64,000 bases of DNA from Punica granatum. Lineage: Eukaryota > Streptophyta > Magnoliopsida > Myrtales > Lythraceae. Under the pieces are notes generated by a model, which saw nothing but the letters and a program-made list of their open reading frames with translations, was not told the origin of the DNA and ran no database searches. Position 1 is the stretch's first letter. Each line of letters begins with the position of its first letter. The DNA is taken from positions 5,680,376-5,744,375 of the forward strand of contig NC_045133.1 of NCBI RefSeq assembly GCF_007655135.1, given 5' to 3'. A program made the translations under genes and the position numbers. Below are positions 25,973 to 39,389 of this stretch, in pieces.

Positions 25973-28900
25973 TTGTGCTGTTTTTTAATTCAACCCAAAC
26001 GCATAAGTGGACAACAACCCATTTAACTTATTTTGTTTCCAACGGGGTGGTTTTCCTATCCCTTTTTCGCCCCAACATGGCTTATAAAGAAATAATTATT
26101 TGGTCAATTTTTTCGATTACAAGGAAGGTTCGAGGGCTTAATTTATCTTTTGACAACCTTCGACACTTCGGTGAATCCTCTTACCCGAGATGTCCAAGAA
26201 TTATGAATTGGATCAATTAGATGAATCACAATGGACAATTAAATACATAAAATTATTTTTCGAATCTATTTATTTATTTATAATATATAAAAACCAAAAA
26301 ACATTAATAAGACGTTATCTTTTAAAAACCCTAAGCTCTCTTTACCTGCTCAAAAAATTAAATTTCTAATAAAAAGATTCGTGTATCCGTTCATTTCTTA
26401 AATGAATTTATTGAATTTGATACTTTATATTCTCATATTCGTGGATTATTTGAATAAATGTTACTAAATGTTATTATCCATATTCAATTTGTATTTGCAA
26501 GATAGATAATTCATTGTACTTTATGAAAATACGTTGTACATGCTTTGTTTTCCTAATATATTGCCTATAAAAATCTATGTCCGAATATTGCAAAATCACT
26601 CAAGAGCTCTTAATTTTTCTCTGTTTGAAATGAAATATTCAATCTTTTTTTACGTAAATAATTTTAAATGTAATCGTGTGCATATATTTGGAGTTTATGA
26701 CAGTGTAAGTCGGGTTGCTTGGTTATCGTGGTAAGATTATTTCAACTTGTGGCAATGTTTTACGTAATTTTCTGTATATATTGGAAGCCTGTGGATGGTG
26801 GGTAATGGGTTGCCCAATAAATCATTGTCAAATTATACAATATATTGCATAGAACTATAATATTATAGTTGAGTAGGATATATTCGTGATGATATTATGA
26901 TCATCATATTAACAATATTTCTTCCTTTTGCTTCCGAAACAAATTTTATATAAATGACATATTATGAGTGTTTAGTTATAATTCAGTATCCGTATAGGCA
27001 ATCGACTTGTTGATTAGCTTTTGGCAATAACTTATACTTTTAATTTTAAGTATCCCGCTAATTCATTGTTGAATATTAGCAATGAATTTGTTGGGGATTG
27101 CAATTTTTCCGTAGCAAAAGGTTATGGAAAGGGATCAACCTGCCATGGAGAGAAATAGAGAAGGATCAAGGAGATTGTTCTCTGTACTTCTCATGGAGCA
27201 TTTCGTCACCGAAACTAATCAGGAAACTCAAAATGAATGAAGGCAAATTTTCCACTAAAACAAAAAGATAATCTCAGCATAAGTCTTAATCACATCGGGG
27301 TGTACCTCACCACATATTTCATTTGCTCAACAACTTCGCGAAAATTCAATTTTTAATCAACAAATTACGATTAGAGACCCCACGTAGAGCCGGCGGAAAT
27401 TAGCCGATTGGGTCCCTGCGAGGGGCCACTCACCAAAAGGGCAATCGGAATCGATCAATCGCCGGGAGAAGACATTGGCGGCCTTGTTTCATGAAGACAT
27501 TGGAACCTCCAAGAAATTTCATTTTCCGTCCTTTTCTTACTTTTTCATCCTTTTTTCCTTTTGGGTTTCTTTTCTTTGCCCTTTTCCACTTGAATAATTT
27601 CTGTGACCATAAGTGAGTCCAGCGCTTCAACCAAAATGAGCTGGACGTCTCTGGAGTCGCCATGTCGAAGGCGTCAGCATCTCTTTCAGCGGCTGAGACC
27701 GTGCCACGTGTTTGGTGGCGGGCCCTTGATTATAACCCGAACTTCCAATTAAAAAGTACGCGTCCACTAAGATTAACAAGCAACGATTACCAAATGCAAT
27801 GCTAAAGATCTACTGACAGTGAATTTTTTCTTGGAGCCAACTTTGATATCTGGAAGTGCAAAGATAGAAATTTAATTTGTTTTATTGGCATATAATTTTT
27901 GTCTGTAATGTTCTAAGTTTGTTTTTCTGATTTATGTTGTTAGTTTCACAAAGAAGGTACTTAAATAAATTAATTTGTCGTGGAATCCAATATAACATGC
28001 TACTGGAAAATTTCATTAGTCATCACTGAATAAAAGAATATCATTAGTTAGAAATGAAAAAGAAAAGGAAGAAATACGGATAGAGGATAAATTTAATTAG
28101 AGAAATAACGAATAACTAGTTTTTGAATAATTTATCTATTTCATGCTCTGCACTTTCTCGTTCTTTTAGTTAATTTCTCTTGTTTTCTGATTTCTTTCTC
28201 AATCAAATTCTATGAAAAATCCGATAACTAGATAGAAATTGAGTTATTATAGATACATTTTGGGCTATAAAACAAGATCCATGAATTAATTGAGTTTTAG
28301 AAATTTCGATCGATTTTAGTTTAATTTCAATTATTATATAGATTATTCCTACGAATTTCGTGCTATTACATCGAGTTCTATTTCAAAATAGGCTTGGGAG
28401 TGCTCGAGAGTTCGAAAACGATGCTTGGACCTATGGAGCATGTGGATCAAGCAAAAGCAGATAACATATAATACTGATTATTTGAAACTTTGTTTAGCCG
28501 GTGGAGGGCATTTTCTAATATGTCTCCTAATCAATGTAATACTGCGTTCCCTGACGGTTGGATGCCACAGTATCCCCGGAGCCACGCATGTCCGATGTCA
28601 GATTAACTCTGGTTGGGCGGACTCTTCTTTGAGGGCACTGGTGTGATTGTTTAGTAAATGAGGAAAATAAGATAGATCTCGGGCTACGATTTAGGCTATA
28701 TTGAATATACGATCTTGACAACTAAACTATGTTCATTTTTTTTTTACCTACCTTCAACACTTCGGTGAATGAGAAAACATGTAAGTATCACATTTTTTTT
28801 TTTTACTTACTCAGCTCATCAAGAAAACATGTAAATATGTGTGCATACCATGTATGTACTTACATATACATAAATATGTATTCACGTAAGAAAACAAATG

Positions 28901-31900
28901 CGGTCAGTGTCATGCCTTTCGGTCAATGATATTTCCATTCTTATGCGGTCACTCTTTTCTTGGTCAACTAATACTGTTGATATATGCACCCCTTATATTT
29001 CTGATTTAAACTATAGAATTAATGGCTGCTATGAACTTGCTTAGTTGCGTGGGTGAAAGCTTGATAGGGTTCAATGCGGGATTAAGTTCATGTTTTGAAT
29101 TTATGTATGATGATTCCAATTGATGTGTTTGTTCAAGAGAAAGCTAGGCACGTGACGGTTGAGTTCTCTTAGTTGGATTACTTGATAAAACCATTGTTTG
29201 TTGTTATGAAATTTGTGCGTGTGGCTGGTTCTAATTGCCACATGTATGAATTGATTCTTTGAAAGTTGAGTGTTTTTTGTCAATATTCAAGAATGCATTA
29301 TGAGCCGAATGTTATTAGTAAATGAGTCTATGGCAAAAGCCTAATTGATGGCATTTCATTGGTTCATTTCATTTGGGTTGAGTTTGATGAGGTGCAGCAA
29401 GTGGATACTTGATATGGTTATATTATACGCTTGGTTCTTGTAGTTAAACGATGAATACGATTCGCCCCAATCATCCAATAGCCGAAGGTGCTAATGCACC
29501 GAGACCAAGGCAGGCCAAACAAGGCTTGCAGGCAACCTGTGGAGGGCTTGCCCTCTCTAATCATACAAGACACCTTTCATCATGAATGTATACGAATGTA
29601 TGCCAACATAGGAAAAGAAATATAGTTATTCAAGGGCCCTTTTTTTCCCCTGAAAAATCAAGTATCAGCCCAAGAGACTCAAACATAAGGAAGAATAAAT
29701 TAATTCTATGGCCCAAATAAGGGAAGATAATATCCATGTAATCAATATGAAACTCCGTGAGAATGCTCTTCAAACCGTAAGATGTTAAATCAATCTTAAC
29801 TTAGAACTCAAATGAACAGATGGATAACAAACTCTTTTTTTTTCTTTTTTTTTTGTGATGAGCAACGCTCAAGACAATTTTCTCAGAAAGTTGGCAAACA
29901 AAAGGACAATGAAGCTATTCCATTAGGTTTTGCCGACTCTGTACTCTTCTGTTGAGTGCTATACGTATGCATTTCTCTCTTATTGAACTATGGAAGAAAC
30001 AAAATGGCTAATGTCAAATAGTCTAAGAGGAAACAAGCATTTTGGCGATCACTTGGCATGCATAACTGGAGACCCTTCTTTTATTTTTTTTCTCCTCCCA
30101 CTGGACCTTTTAGTAGTAGAAGAGTAATTATATTTCCCCCGAATTCAGCATAGCCGAACCAATCTATTGGGTTTCCAGATACCAGGGTTCACACTGAAAA
30201 AAGAAAATGAACTTCATTCTTTTATAAATGTTATATAAATTATACATAGATAGATAGATATAGATCTGTAAGAAGTAAGAACTAAACAATGTTTGATAAT
30301 TTCGAACCAGTCTTCTTGAAAAATCTATCAACACATATATCCTCGTAATCAAAAGAATTAATTGCTGGAATGGATCCAACAAGAAGGATTAATTTAAATT
30401 ACGCAAGTTTCTCTATGCTTGGCCTACTTGCGCTCCCCGTTTTATCTCTTTTGTACAGTTGATTGTATCAACAACTTATCCTGAAGAAATTGGAAAAAAA
30501 AAAATTAAAAAAAATCTTTCAATAATGAAAAAGCTGCTATTGCTAGAGCCATATGTTCTCGTTCCACAGATTCTCCAGAATCAGTTCCGATCCGCCAAGC
30601 CTTATTGCTCTCGTCATATACTTGCCCACCCGATCCTGATTTGCCAAGCCAGTAATTGCTCGTCATATACCTGCCCTCCCTGTGATGTATTCAACAACAT
30701 AATATGCATCTACGATCTTGCCGTCGTGTGAAAAAAATTTAAATGTTGAGTTCGTTTTGTTAATGCCTTCTGTAAGTTGGCTCAGTGTCCCCTGCAACCA
30801 AATCACATAAGTAAAATCTTTCTCTATTTCTAATACAATTAATAGATTTTTTAATTATAACAACGCAAATGAATATTGGATAAGGTAAATGTATGGTAGT
30901 GTGACGTGAGGCATGAGTCGTTTCTATCATGAACAAACCATGAAGAGCTATATAAACAAAGGTGAGAAGAATCCGAATGGTTGTATGATAACCGAAATTA
31001 AGGATATTTGAAACATGACTTGGCTATTTCTACCATATTTGATCCGAAACATATGCCCTTTTCCCCCATTAGGGATGTGAGTAATTTTAAGCAACATGTT
31101 GGTCAATCTTTGGCACCTGATGTTTTAGAAAATTCTGAGGATTCGGTTTCCGGAGGGAGAATCATTTTCCTAGAACCATTATAAGAACAGGTTCCTAGGG
31201 ATATTCAATTGAGCTTCCCCACTCCCTCTGACCGAAGCTACGTTGCACCACTCAGTGTTGTTTTCTTCTTATCTCTTTAATGTAGTGATGGGCAATTTGA
31301 TTAAGATGACATAGATCAAGAAAATGACATGCACGTTCAATCGATTAAAACCAATATAGGTTCGTAGGCAACATCCATTAAAAGCAAGGATCTGTCATTG
31401 TCAAATAAATTGGTCAATTTTGAAAGCTAAACTTACTAAGATGCACAATAACTAGCAATGGGTCTTGATTGGCAAACAAAACAATGTAGTAAGCATCGTA
31501 TAGACGTACAGACTACTCTAGCCATAAGATCCGAATTTGGAGCTAGATAACTCCAATACCTTCTTTTGCATCTACGAACGGACATCCTTTTGAAAGCCAG
31601 TGAGGTCAATCTAACCCAGCTAAGGATGGTTCTAAAGTATCAAAATTTGGAAGTTAATCTATCAAGTGAGCTGGCCCAAGGCAGCTATATAAAGCCGGTC
31701 TTAGGTATCCTCTAAGAGGGTTATTTAATCCTTCAAATTTTCATATAATAGCAAGTACAATTCTCAATGATAGTTAATTAATTTACAAAAGATTGGCAAG
31801 CAAAAGAGCGTACAGATACTGTTGAACCTAAAAAAACTATCAAGGGAACATGTTATCTAATAAAAAATAATTAGGTAACAACTTTTTTGCGGTGAAATCA

Positions 31901-32087
31901 TGCTTGATTTCTCCAGCCTTCCAGATCCAATGCTTTTAATCGTATTAGTAATATTTTATGTGTAATTTTTAGCAGCAACTACATGTTCATTTGCTTGTAA
32001 TGTCGCAATTAGCATGAGCCATTTTACTTCAAAATCAGTATAGGTGGCTTTCATCAATATACAGTTCAAAAGGCTCAGTGCTGACCA
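25920..32087. other. long gene-poor AT-rich stretch
   Basis: No coding region can be supported. A short minus frame at 27663-27430 begins MATPETSSSFWLKRW and becomes Lys/Arg-rich; it has no recognised domain and is not called. At 30138-30200 sequence resembling the tail of the 35.7-kb SINE (TACCAGGGTTCACACTGAAAAAA) marks a SINE remnant. The rest is unassigned. Confidence 0.45.
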
Positions 32088-32278
32088 TATCACAATAACA
32101 TGTAAGATTTCTTGCCATGAAAATAGTAGATAACTTGTTACGGGTCTTGTTAAAATAAGCTCGTCCTAATAAGTATTCATGACAAAATAACGTTTGGTAA
32201 TAATATCTTATAACTTATGGTGATAAACTCACTTTCGCGATGAAAACGTTATATAATGTGTGTCATAATATATGAAAA

Positions 32279-32620
32279 TATGTATATACATATATGTTAG
32301 TTATTACGAGAATACTAGAATTTGCGGCACTCACATAATATTGAAGACACGTGTCTACATATAATTATATATGTATCTACATACATATTAAGTACGTGTG
32401 TTATGAGACTTTATTTAGTGTAATTTAACATTCTAATCACAATAGACAAATTAAGTATGTATATACATATATGTTAGTTGTTATGGGAATTTTTGGTTTT
32501 CAACGCTTACACAATATTGAAGATATGTGTATACATATAAATATATATGTATCTACATACATATTAAGTATATGCATTATGAGACTTTATTTAATGTAAT
32601 TTAACATTCTTATCACGATT
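32279..32620. repeat. two-unit tandem repeat (~170 bp) within the inverted-repeat arm
   Basis: The segment starting TATGTATATACATATATG and running to ATTTAACATTCT occurs twice in a row (about 32279-32440 and 32452-32620), with shared AATATTGAAGA and GAGACTTTATTTA. A diverged duplicate is also visible in the right arm (about 34910-35190), so the duplication predates arm formation or was copied with it. Confidence 0.7.
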
Positions 32621-32716
32621 TTTCTTGTGATAAAATTTCTTTCAAAGCAATAGAATTTGTCACAACATACAAAATTTCTTAAAGTGTGATATTAATTATA
32701 TTCAATCTTGGTACAG

Positions 32717-33129
32717 TTATGTGATAGCTTCAATGTCATTTTTACTGGTGTGGAGTTCGGCACTAGCGTGCCTCGATGTCTACTCTTTGAAGGAGCACCG
32801 GAACGTGCAAACTCCAAAGCTTTTGAGGTCTATTGCGATTGGTGACTGGGTACGTTCCTCTGAACTTATTACAAATGTTCTCCGTATCCTAAATAAAATA
32901 TAAAACAAACAACTAATGATGGCATTTTGAACTTGCAGTTGTCATTTTCTTATCACTACCTGCTGCGTTCTCCTCCGTAGGAGTTTTCATGTTGTACACC
33001 CGCGACCTCTACTACTGGCAGGCCTACAGGACCCCAGTTCCGTACTACGAGATCTCCACTGCTGTCGCCTTCATTGTTACTGGCTTCACATTCGTTTTTG
33101 CTTCCGTTACTTTAGCTTCCTCTATTTGA
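32717..33129 (+). pseudogene. CASP-like (CASPL5-type) exons 2-3, left copy, frameshifted
   Basis: Fragment of a four-helix membrane protein of the CASP-like/MARVEL-related family. Exon 2 (32717-32849) reads YVIASMSFLLVWSSALACLD then VYSLKEHRNVQ...IGDW before a GTACG donor, matching the end of helix 2 and the IGDW element of CASPL5 proteins. Exon 3 (32939-33129) follows TTGCAG. A 1-nt deletion near its start breaks the frame; past it the other frame resumes YYEISTAVAF-type sequence and ends at TGA. The first exon is absent here. The opposite arm holds the second copy. Confidence 0.75.
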
Positions 33130-33530
33130 GTCCCATGCATGAATATGCAAATGAACTTTGAATTCCACTATCTCCATGATATTGTGTATTTTGATGACCC
33201 TTCTACGGGGGATTGTTTACGATCATCTTCGGATGTATAGATTTAGCAATTTGGTAATTGGACCGTTGGAGAATTTCCCACCCTTTTCGAATCTCGACAT
33301 TGTACAATCCGATAATATTACCTTTAAGCTATAGCATGTAGTCAGTCATTCAACACATTCCGAGCAGATTCTTGTTATCAGATCCTTTGATCAAAGCATT
33401 TAAAAAAGAAAAACAGAGGAAAGGACAGAATCACCATCGTATAGATAACTCCATCTAACATGGAGATTCCATCCCTGAACATTTTCATTCTCGAGACATG
33501 ATAATATTGGAGATTAGATTGTTGCAAATC

Positions 33531-33751
33531 TATCTCTAATTTGCTTTCTATCTGTATGTTGGTCATGCATCGCAGCTTGTCATCTTCATATCATTAGCTT
33601 CTATAGTTAGCATTGCTATATGAGTGGTGAAAGTGGTATAAATCCTCCTTCAAATGATGTCAGTTAGGCAGTCTATTAACTTACCGTTTAATGTAGCTAT
33701 AAGTTGGCTTTGGTTAGAAATCCTTAAGTATTGAGCCGTATTCGCAATTTG
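33531..33751. other. spacer between inverted-repeat arms
   Basis: About 220 bp of AT-rich sequence without recognisable features; it would form the loop of a hairpin transcript. Confidence 0.6.
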
Positions 33752-35378
33752 CAACAATCTAATCTCCAATATTATCGCTTCTTGAGAATGGAAATGTTCG
33801 GGGATGGAATCTCCATGTTAGATGGAGTTATTTATATGATGGTGATTCTGTCCTGTCCTTTGTTTTTCTTTTTTAAATGCTTTGATCAGATGATCTGATA
33901 ACAAGAATCGGCTCGGAATGTGATGAATGACTGACTACATGCTACGGCTTAAAGGTAATATTATCTTACTATACAATGTCAAGATTTGAAAAGGATGGGA
34001 AATTCTTCAAAGGTCTGGTTACCAAATTGCTAAATCTATAGATCCAAAGATGATTGTAAACAATCCCCCGTAGGAGGGTCATCAAAATACACAATATCAT
34101 GGAGATAGTGGAATTCAAAGTTCATTTGAATATTCATGCATGGGACTCGAACAGAGGAAGATAAAGTAATGAAAGTAAATGAAGCAGAAACGAATGTGAA
34201 GCCAGCAGCAGTGAAGGCCATAGCGGTGGAAATCTCGTAGTACAAAACTGGGGTCGTGTGGGCCTGCCAGTAGTGGAGGTTGTGGGTGTACAACATGAGA
34301 ACTCCTGTCGAGGAGCACGCAGCCAATAGTGATAAGAAGAATGACAACTGCAAGTTCAAAACGCCATCATCAGTTGTTTGCTTTATATTTTATTTAGGAT
34401 ACGGAGAACAGTTGTAATAATTTCAGAGGAACGTACCTAGTCACCAATCACAATAGACCTCAAAAGCACTGGAGTTTGCACGTTCCGGTGCTCCTTCAAG
34501 GAGTAGACATCGAGGCACGCTAGTGTCAAACTCCATGCCAGTAGAAATGACATCGAAGCAATCACATAACTGTACCAAGATTGAATATAATCGATATCAC
34601 TACATAGCTGTCAATTACATAACCGGTTTTTTTTAAGTAGTGCGTTATACTCTAAGTCTTTTCTTTCTTTTGGATAAGCGCGTTTTTAGTTATGACCTCA
34701 AAAAGTAATTACCACGGTCAAAGCACTCACCCAAAGTATAAATAAACTCACTAGACTATAAAAGAATTTTTCGAACGAAGCCTGTACAACACCTAAAGCT
34801 TGAGCATAAACTGATCTTGCAATTTTTAATCTAAATTGGGCAAAGTTATAACTCTCAATTTTACTCGCATCATAATAATACGACTAATAATAGAAGAAAT
34901 GCTATACTTAATATGTATGTAGATACATATGTATACACATATCTTCAATATTGTGTGAGCGCTAAAAACCAGGAATTAACATGCTTAATATGCATGTACA
35001 TACATACTTAATCCGTATATTACAATGAGAATGTTAAATTACACAAAATAAAGTCTCATGATGCACATACTTAATATGTATATAGATATATCTATATTTA
35101 TATGTATACAAATATCTTTAATATTGTGTGAGTGTCACAAATCAAGTATTCCCATAACAACTAACATATATGTATATACATATTTTCATATATTGTGACA
35201 CATTATATAATGTTTTCATCGCAAAAATAAAATTATTACCATAAGTTATAAAATACTGTGACCAAACGTTATTTTGTCAGATATACTTATTAAGATGAGC
35301 TTATTTTGACAAGACCTGTAATAAGTTATCCGCTATTTTCGTGGCAAGAAATCTTATCTGTTATTGTGAATGTGAACA
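33752..35378 (-). repeat. right arm of large inverted repeat
   Basis: Inverted copy of 32088-33530. It is longer mainly because of arm-specific sequence at about 34600-34890. Its outer edge is the complement of CACAATAACAGATAAGATTTC near 35378. Confidence 0.85.
34036..34569 (-). pseudogene. CASP-like (CASPL5-type) exons 2-3, right copy, premature stop
   Basis: Exon 2 (34569-34437) encodes MSFLLAWSLTLACLDVYSLK and ends IGD followed by TAG where the left copy has TGG (Trp to stop at the last codon of the exon). Exon 3 (34347-34036) is open: LSFFLSLLAACSSTGVLMLY, then YYEISTAMAFTAAGFTF, the third and fourth helices of CASPL5 proteins. The natural stop has changed to CGA, so the frame runs on about 40 residues. 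The breaks differ from those of the left copy, so the two copies decayed independently or the arms come from different parents. Confidence 0.75.
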
Positions 35379-35692
35379 TACTGAAAAAGAAAAGAGTTAA
35401 TACCAAAACAAGATCTGGCAACATACTTAAGATTAAGCAGTATTTTTTCAGCAAATGCATGCTAGGAAAACATTTACAGTAAGTCAGAAGCTCAAGTTTA
35501 ATGGAGATAAAGATAAGATGCTTGATAATCTTTAGGTGAGAACACTACAGCTGGGACTTGATTAGGTAACTGCTGCTTTGGCAATATTCAATAATTAATG
35601 TTTAAGGCAAAAGAGGGAAGCGGATATTGAAAAGGGATCATATGTGAATCCGAGCCAACGGTAAAGAGAGGGAAAAAGGAACCAACAAAAGT

Positions 35693-35861
35693 ATTGGTTG
35701 AGTGGTAAGCAGCTTACCTCCGTAAGAAGTAGAACACAAGTTCGAACCCTGGGAAGTACACTTGTTGGGAGGGAGAATAACCTTAATGCTCGTTCTCCCG
35801 ACTGGATTAGTCAAATCCCATTGGACTCTAGGTACCAAGGTACACATCGAAAAAAAAAAAA
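35693..35861 (+). mobile_element. tRNA-derived SINE with poly-A tail
   Basis: An A-box-like TTGAGTGGTAAGCAGCTTAC is followed by a B-box-like GTTCGAACCC about 35 bp later, then a tRNA-unrelated body and a 13-nt A-run. No clean flanking duplication was found. Confidence 0.65.
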
Positions 35862-36630
35862 GAGAAGGCAAAAGGCATAGGAACTGAAACCAATAAATAG
35901 CAGTGGAAATAGCATCTAGGGCCCATGACAAAGATAATGAAGATAAGTAGTAGGCGAAAGGCAATACGAAGAAGTCTAGATTTCAAGAGGCAATTGTACT
36001 ATTTTGTTTCCAAAAAGAAAATATTTGGGGAAGTAGCAGAAATTATTTGCTACATTTTTTAAGTTCCTCTAATTTTTGTTTTTTAAGGCAAAAGGAACTT
36101 ACTTGCCCGCTAATAATAGTGTCAATATCCATATCCATCCATGTCCATCCATCCATATATATATAATAAAATTAACTCCCCTTAGATTATATAGGGTTAT
36201 AATTAATAGGGTTAAAATGGTCAATTTATAATTATATCACACTAAGATATTTAATCGGATATTACTATTATATTGAAAAACAATTAACTAATCAGATCTA
36301 GGACTAGACCATAAATTATTGGCATGTGAAAAGAAATTAAGACATATGAAATTGAGTATAAAAATGTATGAGTTAAATTTGTTAGAGAAATTTTTTTAAA
36401 AAATATCGAATAAGTTACGAAGGTTAAGAAGGAACAGCCCCGGTGGCTTGGTACGAAGGTTTTAAGGGGTTCATAGAGGCTGAATGACGATAGAGAAGCC
36501 CAGGAAGCAACAGTTAGCCGTGGCACCTGACCAAGGAAAGAAAAGACAGAGAAACCCGAGGCTCAAGGAAGCTGGACAGGAAGTGAAGAAAAGAAGAAAT
36601 GAACATGAGAATGAATTGACACAATATAGA
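35862..36630. other. intergenic sequence
   Basis: No recognised gene. An open frame beginning at 36484 runs into the squalene monooxygenase pseudogene, but its first 50 residues are Lys/Arg-rich and do not match that family. Confidence 0.4.
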
Positions 36631-37884
36631 GTTGACATGAACATCAAAGTCGAGTATTACCATCCTTTAACTGGAGGAGGAATGACTGTTGCACTGTCCG
36701 ATATTGTTCTTCGAAATCCCCTGCAAGGCTGTGACCTCTGCGAGATCTCAATGATACAGGCATCAGCTCTCTGCAAGTATCTCGAGTCATTTTATACCTT
36801 GCACAAGGCAAGTTGTCGAAAGACACTGACATTGTGAATCTACTATTAGGACCTTAATCAGTTTTTTAAGATTGTTTTATAACAGGCATTCAAGTCTTCG
36901 TTGGAAAAAATTCTAGATTAGAAGAAGAAAATTGATTACTATGCCCCTGTATGCTCTTGAGCTGTATGAAGATAAATATGTAGAAGTATTAGGAGAAAGT
37001 AGCAATGACGTCGTTTGCAGCCTGTTGCATCAACGAATTAATACATTAGCAGGGGCACTGAGCAAAGTCTTCTGTGCTTCACCTGACCCAGCAAGGAAGA
37101 AGATACGACAGGGCTCGCTCTATTACCTGAGTCTTGGGGAAGTATTCTCAAAAGGACCAATTACTCTTCTCTTAGGCTTGAACCCCCGTCGGCCTTTGCT
37201 CTTGGTACTCCATTTCTTTGATGTGGCAATTTATGCTGTTGGCTGCTTGATGCTGCCGTCCCTTCACCTGAGCGCATCTGGACCGGTGCCAGACTGATCT
37301 CGGTGAGTTCTTCTAGTCAGCTCTTGCAATTTTCTCATGTTTTTGTTTTCTACGTTTCCAAAATTGCTGTCAGATCATTTCCCCAGAATTCTGTCTTTCT
37401 AAATCTTTCAGGAAATTCAGCTTTGGTGTTTTCACTGCACAACATCTCTTCCTCAGCTGCGTTGAACGATCGTGGCACTTTCAAGTTAATGTTTGCCGAC
37501 CACTGTTCACCTGTCAGTTGTTTCCGTGCTAGTTCTTGAAAACAAAAACCGTGAAACAGCGAAGAACCATTTCTAGAAAGCAATCCTGAAACAGTGCCAT
37601 ACATTCTCAAAAAGGCAATAACCTCGATGTGAGACACGGGTTGATTTTTTTAGACATGCATATATACACATATACATACATATGCTTATGTAATATACAT
37701 TTATATCATCTATCATAATTTTTTGTGGCTGGAGAATTTATTAAAAAAAAAAAAAGAAATGGGTAGCAAGAGGCCCCACGTGGCCTTCCTTCCTCCCCCA
37801 GCAAACCCACCGCCATTGATTTCTCCCCTTTTCTTTCTTGCTCTGGTTTTCTGCTAGAAAAACAGAAAGAAACAGAGAAGAACT

Positions 37885-37929
<45 letters not shown>
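37885..37929 (+). repeat. 45-nt poly-G tract
   Basis: An uninterrupted run of about 45 G residues follows GAAGAACT inside element A, at the position where elements B and C carry GA-rich or (GA)n tracts. It may be G-quadruplex forming, or partly a sequencing/assembly artefact. Confidence 0.9.
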
Positions 37930-37930
<1 letters not shown>

Positions 37931-39389
37931 AGAGGAGAATTGAGGGAAATGGAGTAGGGAGAGTCGGGATGTGGGAAGGAAACCTTAGAATTGAAGCTGA
38001 AACGTGCATTTGCTTAGTTACTCAACATGGTTCGGTATGTTCAAGCTGAAATGGTTGTCTTTGCTGTGTTTGTTTGTCTCTTTCTAGTTGTTCTTAGGAT
38101 TATCTTGCATGTGGCTGATATGGATTGTTTTATGTTGAATTTTACTTAAACAACTAGAGGGGTAAGCTCTTAAGATCAATCTATGCCTTCTTGAAAGTAT
38201 GTATGTGTATTTATATATGTGCAGGCGTATGTATACATATATATATGCATATATCTTGTTTGTGTGTATATAAATATAAATATATGCAGGCGTATGTGTG
38301 TATATATATATATATGCATATCTCTTGCTTTTTGAGCTAATTGCAAATTAGAGGTTGGTCAAATAATTCCTAATAATGCCAATTCAGTTTCGACTTTGGG
38401 GAGTGTTTTCGCATAGAAATTTTCTCCTAGGATTAATTATTGTGAAGTTCAAGGGAAGAGTTGGAAGTTGGGAATTATTGTTTTATAGTATGAGATAAGT
38501 AGATCACAGGATGTAGATAGGAAATTGGTTGTTGCTGCGCCCTACCGTCTTCAATTGAGTTGGTTATATGATTATAAAGTGGTGAAATCAGCTGAAAATT
38601 TTAGTTATTCTTGATGGAAGTAACATTGAAATGGATGCTGTGTTGGTTACGGAGTAAAGAGTCGAGCTTGTTCTCTAACGTTAAGTTGCTTTTACTTGGC
38701 CAATCAATATTCTTAAGCCAATTGAAGTGCCATTTCTATGCTTTGTTATGCTTCCCTTGAGTGATTTCAATGTGTTATATGATATGGACATCTCACGTAC
38801 ATATGAGGCAAGTCGATGTGCTTTGAGTTATGCATATACATATCATTTTGCATCGTGCCCATTTAGAGAGTTGTCGGAAACCGAGAGAGGGAAAAGCACT
38901 TGTTAGTTAGGAACATCTTATGTTATAGCTATATCAATGTAGTAACAATGGAGTTGAACTGATGTATATCTATACTCTTATTTAGCGTATTATCTAACCT
39001 TTATGCTTGAACTTAATAGGGGTTTAGGAGACCGAGACTGTACACCCGAAAGGCTTGACTCATTGAGCTATCTTTTTTAGGGTTTTAGGGTACTTCATTC
39101 TATTGCGAAATGATATATATATATATATATATATGTTATGTGAGTACTCTATTTCCTTGATGTAATATAGTTATATAAATTATTTAAGAATAATAGTGTG
39201 ATAGTTAAAGATTAAGAAATGGTCTTCCTAGGTTGTGTGAAATTTGAGAGATATTGTCCTTTTATATTTCATTTTGACTTGAGATATGCGGTGTGATTGT
39301 GTATGACATATGTGATGATAGTGTGATACCATTGTAATGTGATTTGGATTGTGCTTGTGTATACTGATATTGCTTGATTATAGCCATGG

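Larger units (their letters stand above)
32088..33530 (+). repeat. left arm of large inverted repeat
   Basis: This arm is complementary, with scattered substitutions and indels, to 33752-35378. Matching landmarks run from CACAATAACATGTAAGATTTC at the outer edge, through the CASP-like exons, to TAATATTGGAGATTAGATTG at the inner edge. A spacer of about 220 bp (33531-33751) separates the arms. A transcript through it would fold into a hairpin. Confidence 0.85.

Noticed and set aside
27430..27663. Lys/Arg-rich 77-codon minus frame starting MATPETSSSFWLKRW
   Set aside because: No recognisable domain, homologous neighbour or splice structure; could be a gene fragment but cannot be supported.
32721..34359. 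Two separate functional CASP-like genes in opposite orientation
   Set aside because: Both lack exon 1 and carry disabling changes (frameshift in one, premature stop and lost terminal stop in the other).
35693..35861. Possible tRNA gene because of A-box and B-box-like motifs
   Set aside because: No cloverleaf is formed, and the unit continues into a SINE body with an A-tail.
35698..35880. 60-codon open frame
   Set aside because: Coincides with a tRNA-derived SINE and reads into its poly-A tail.
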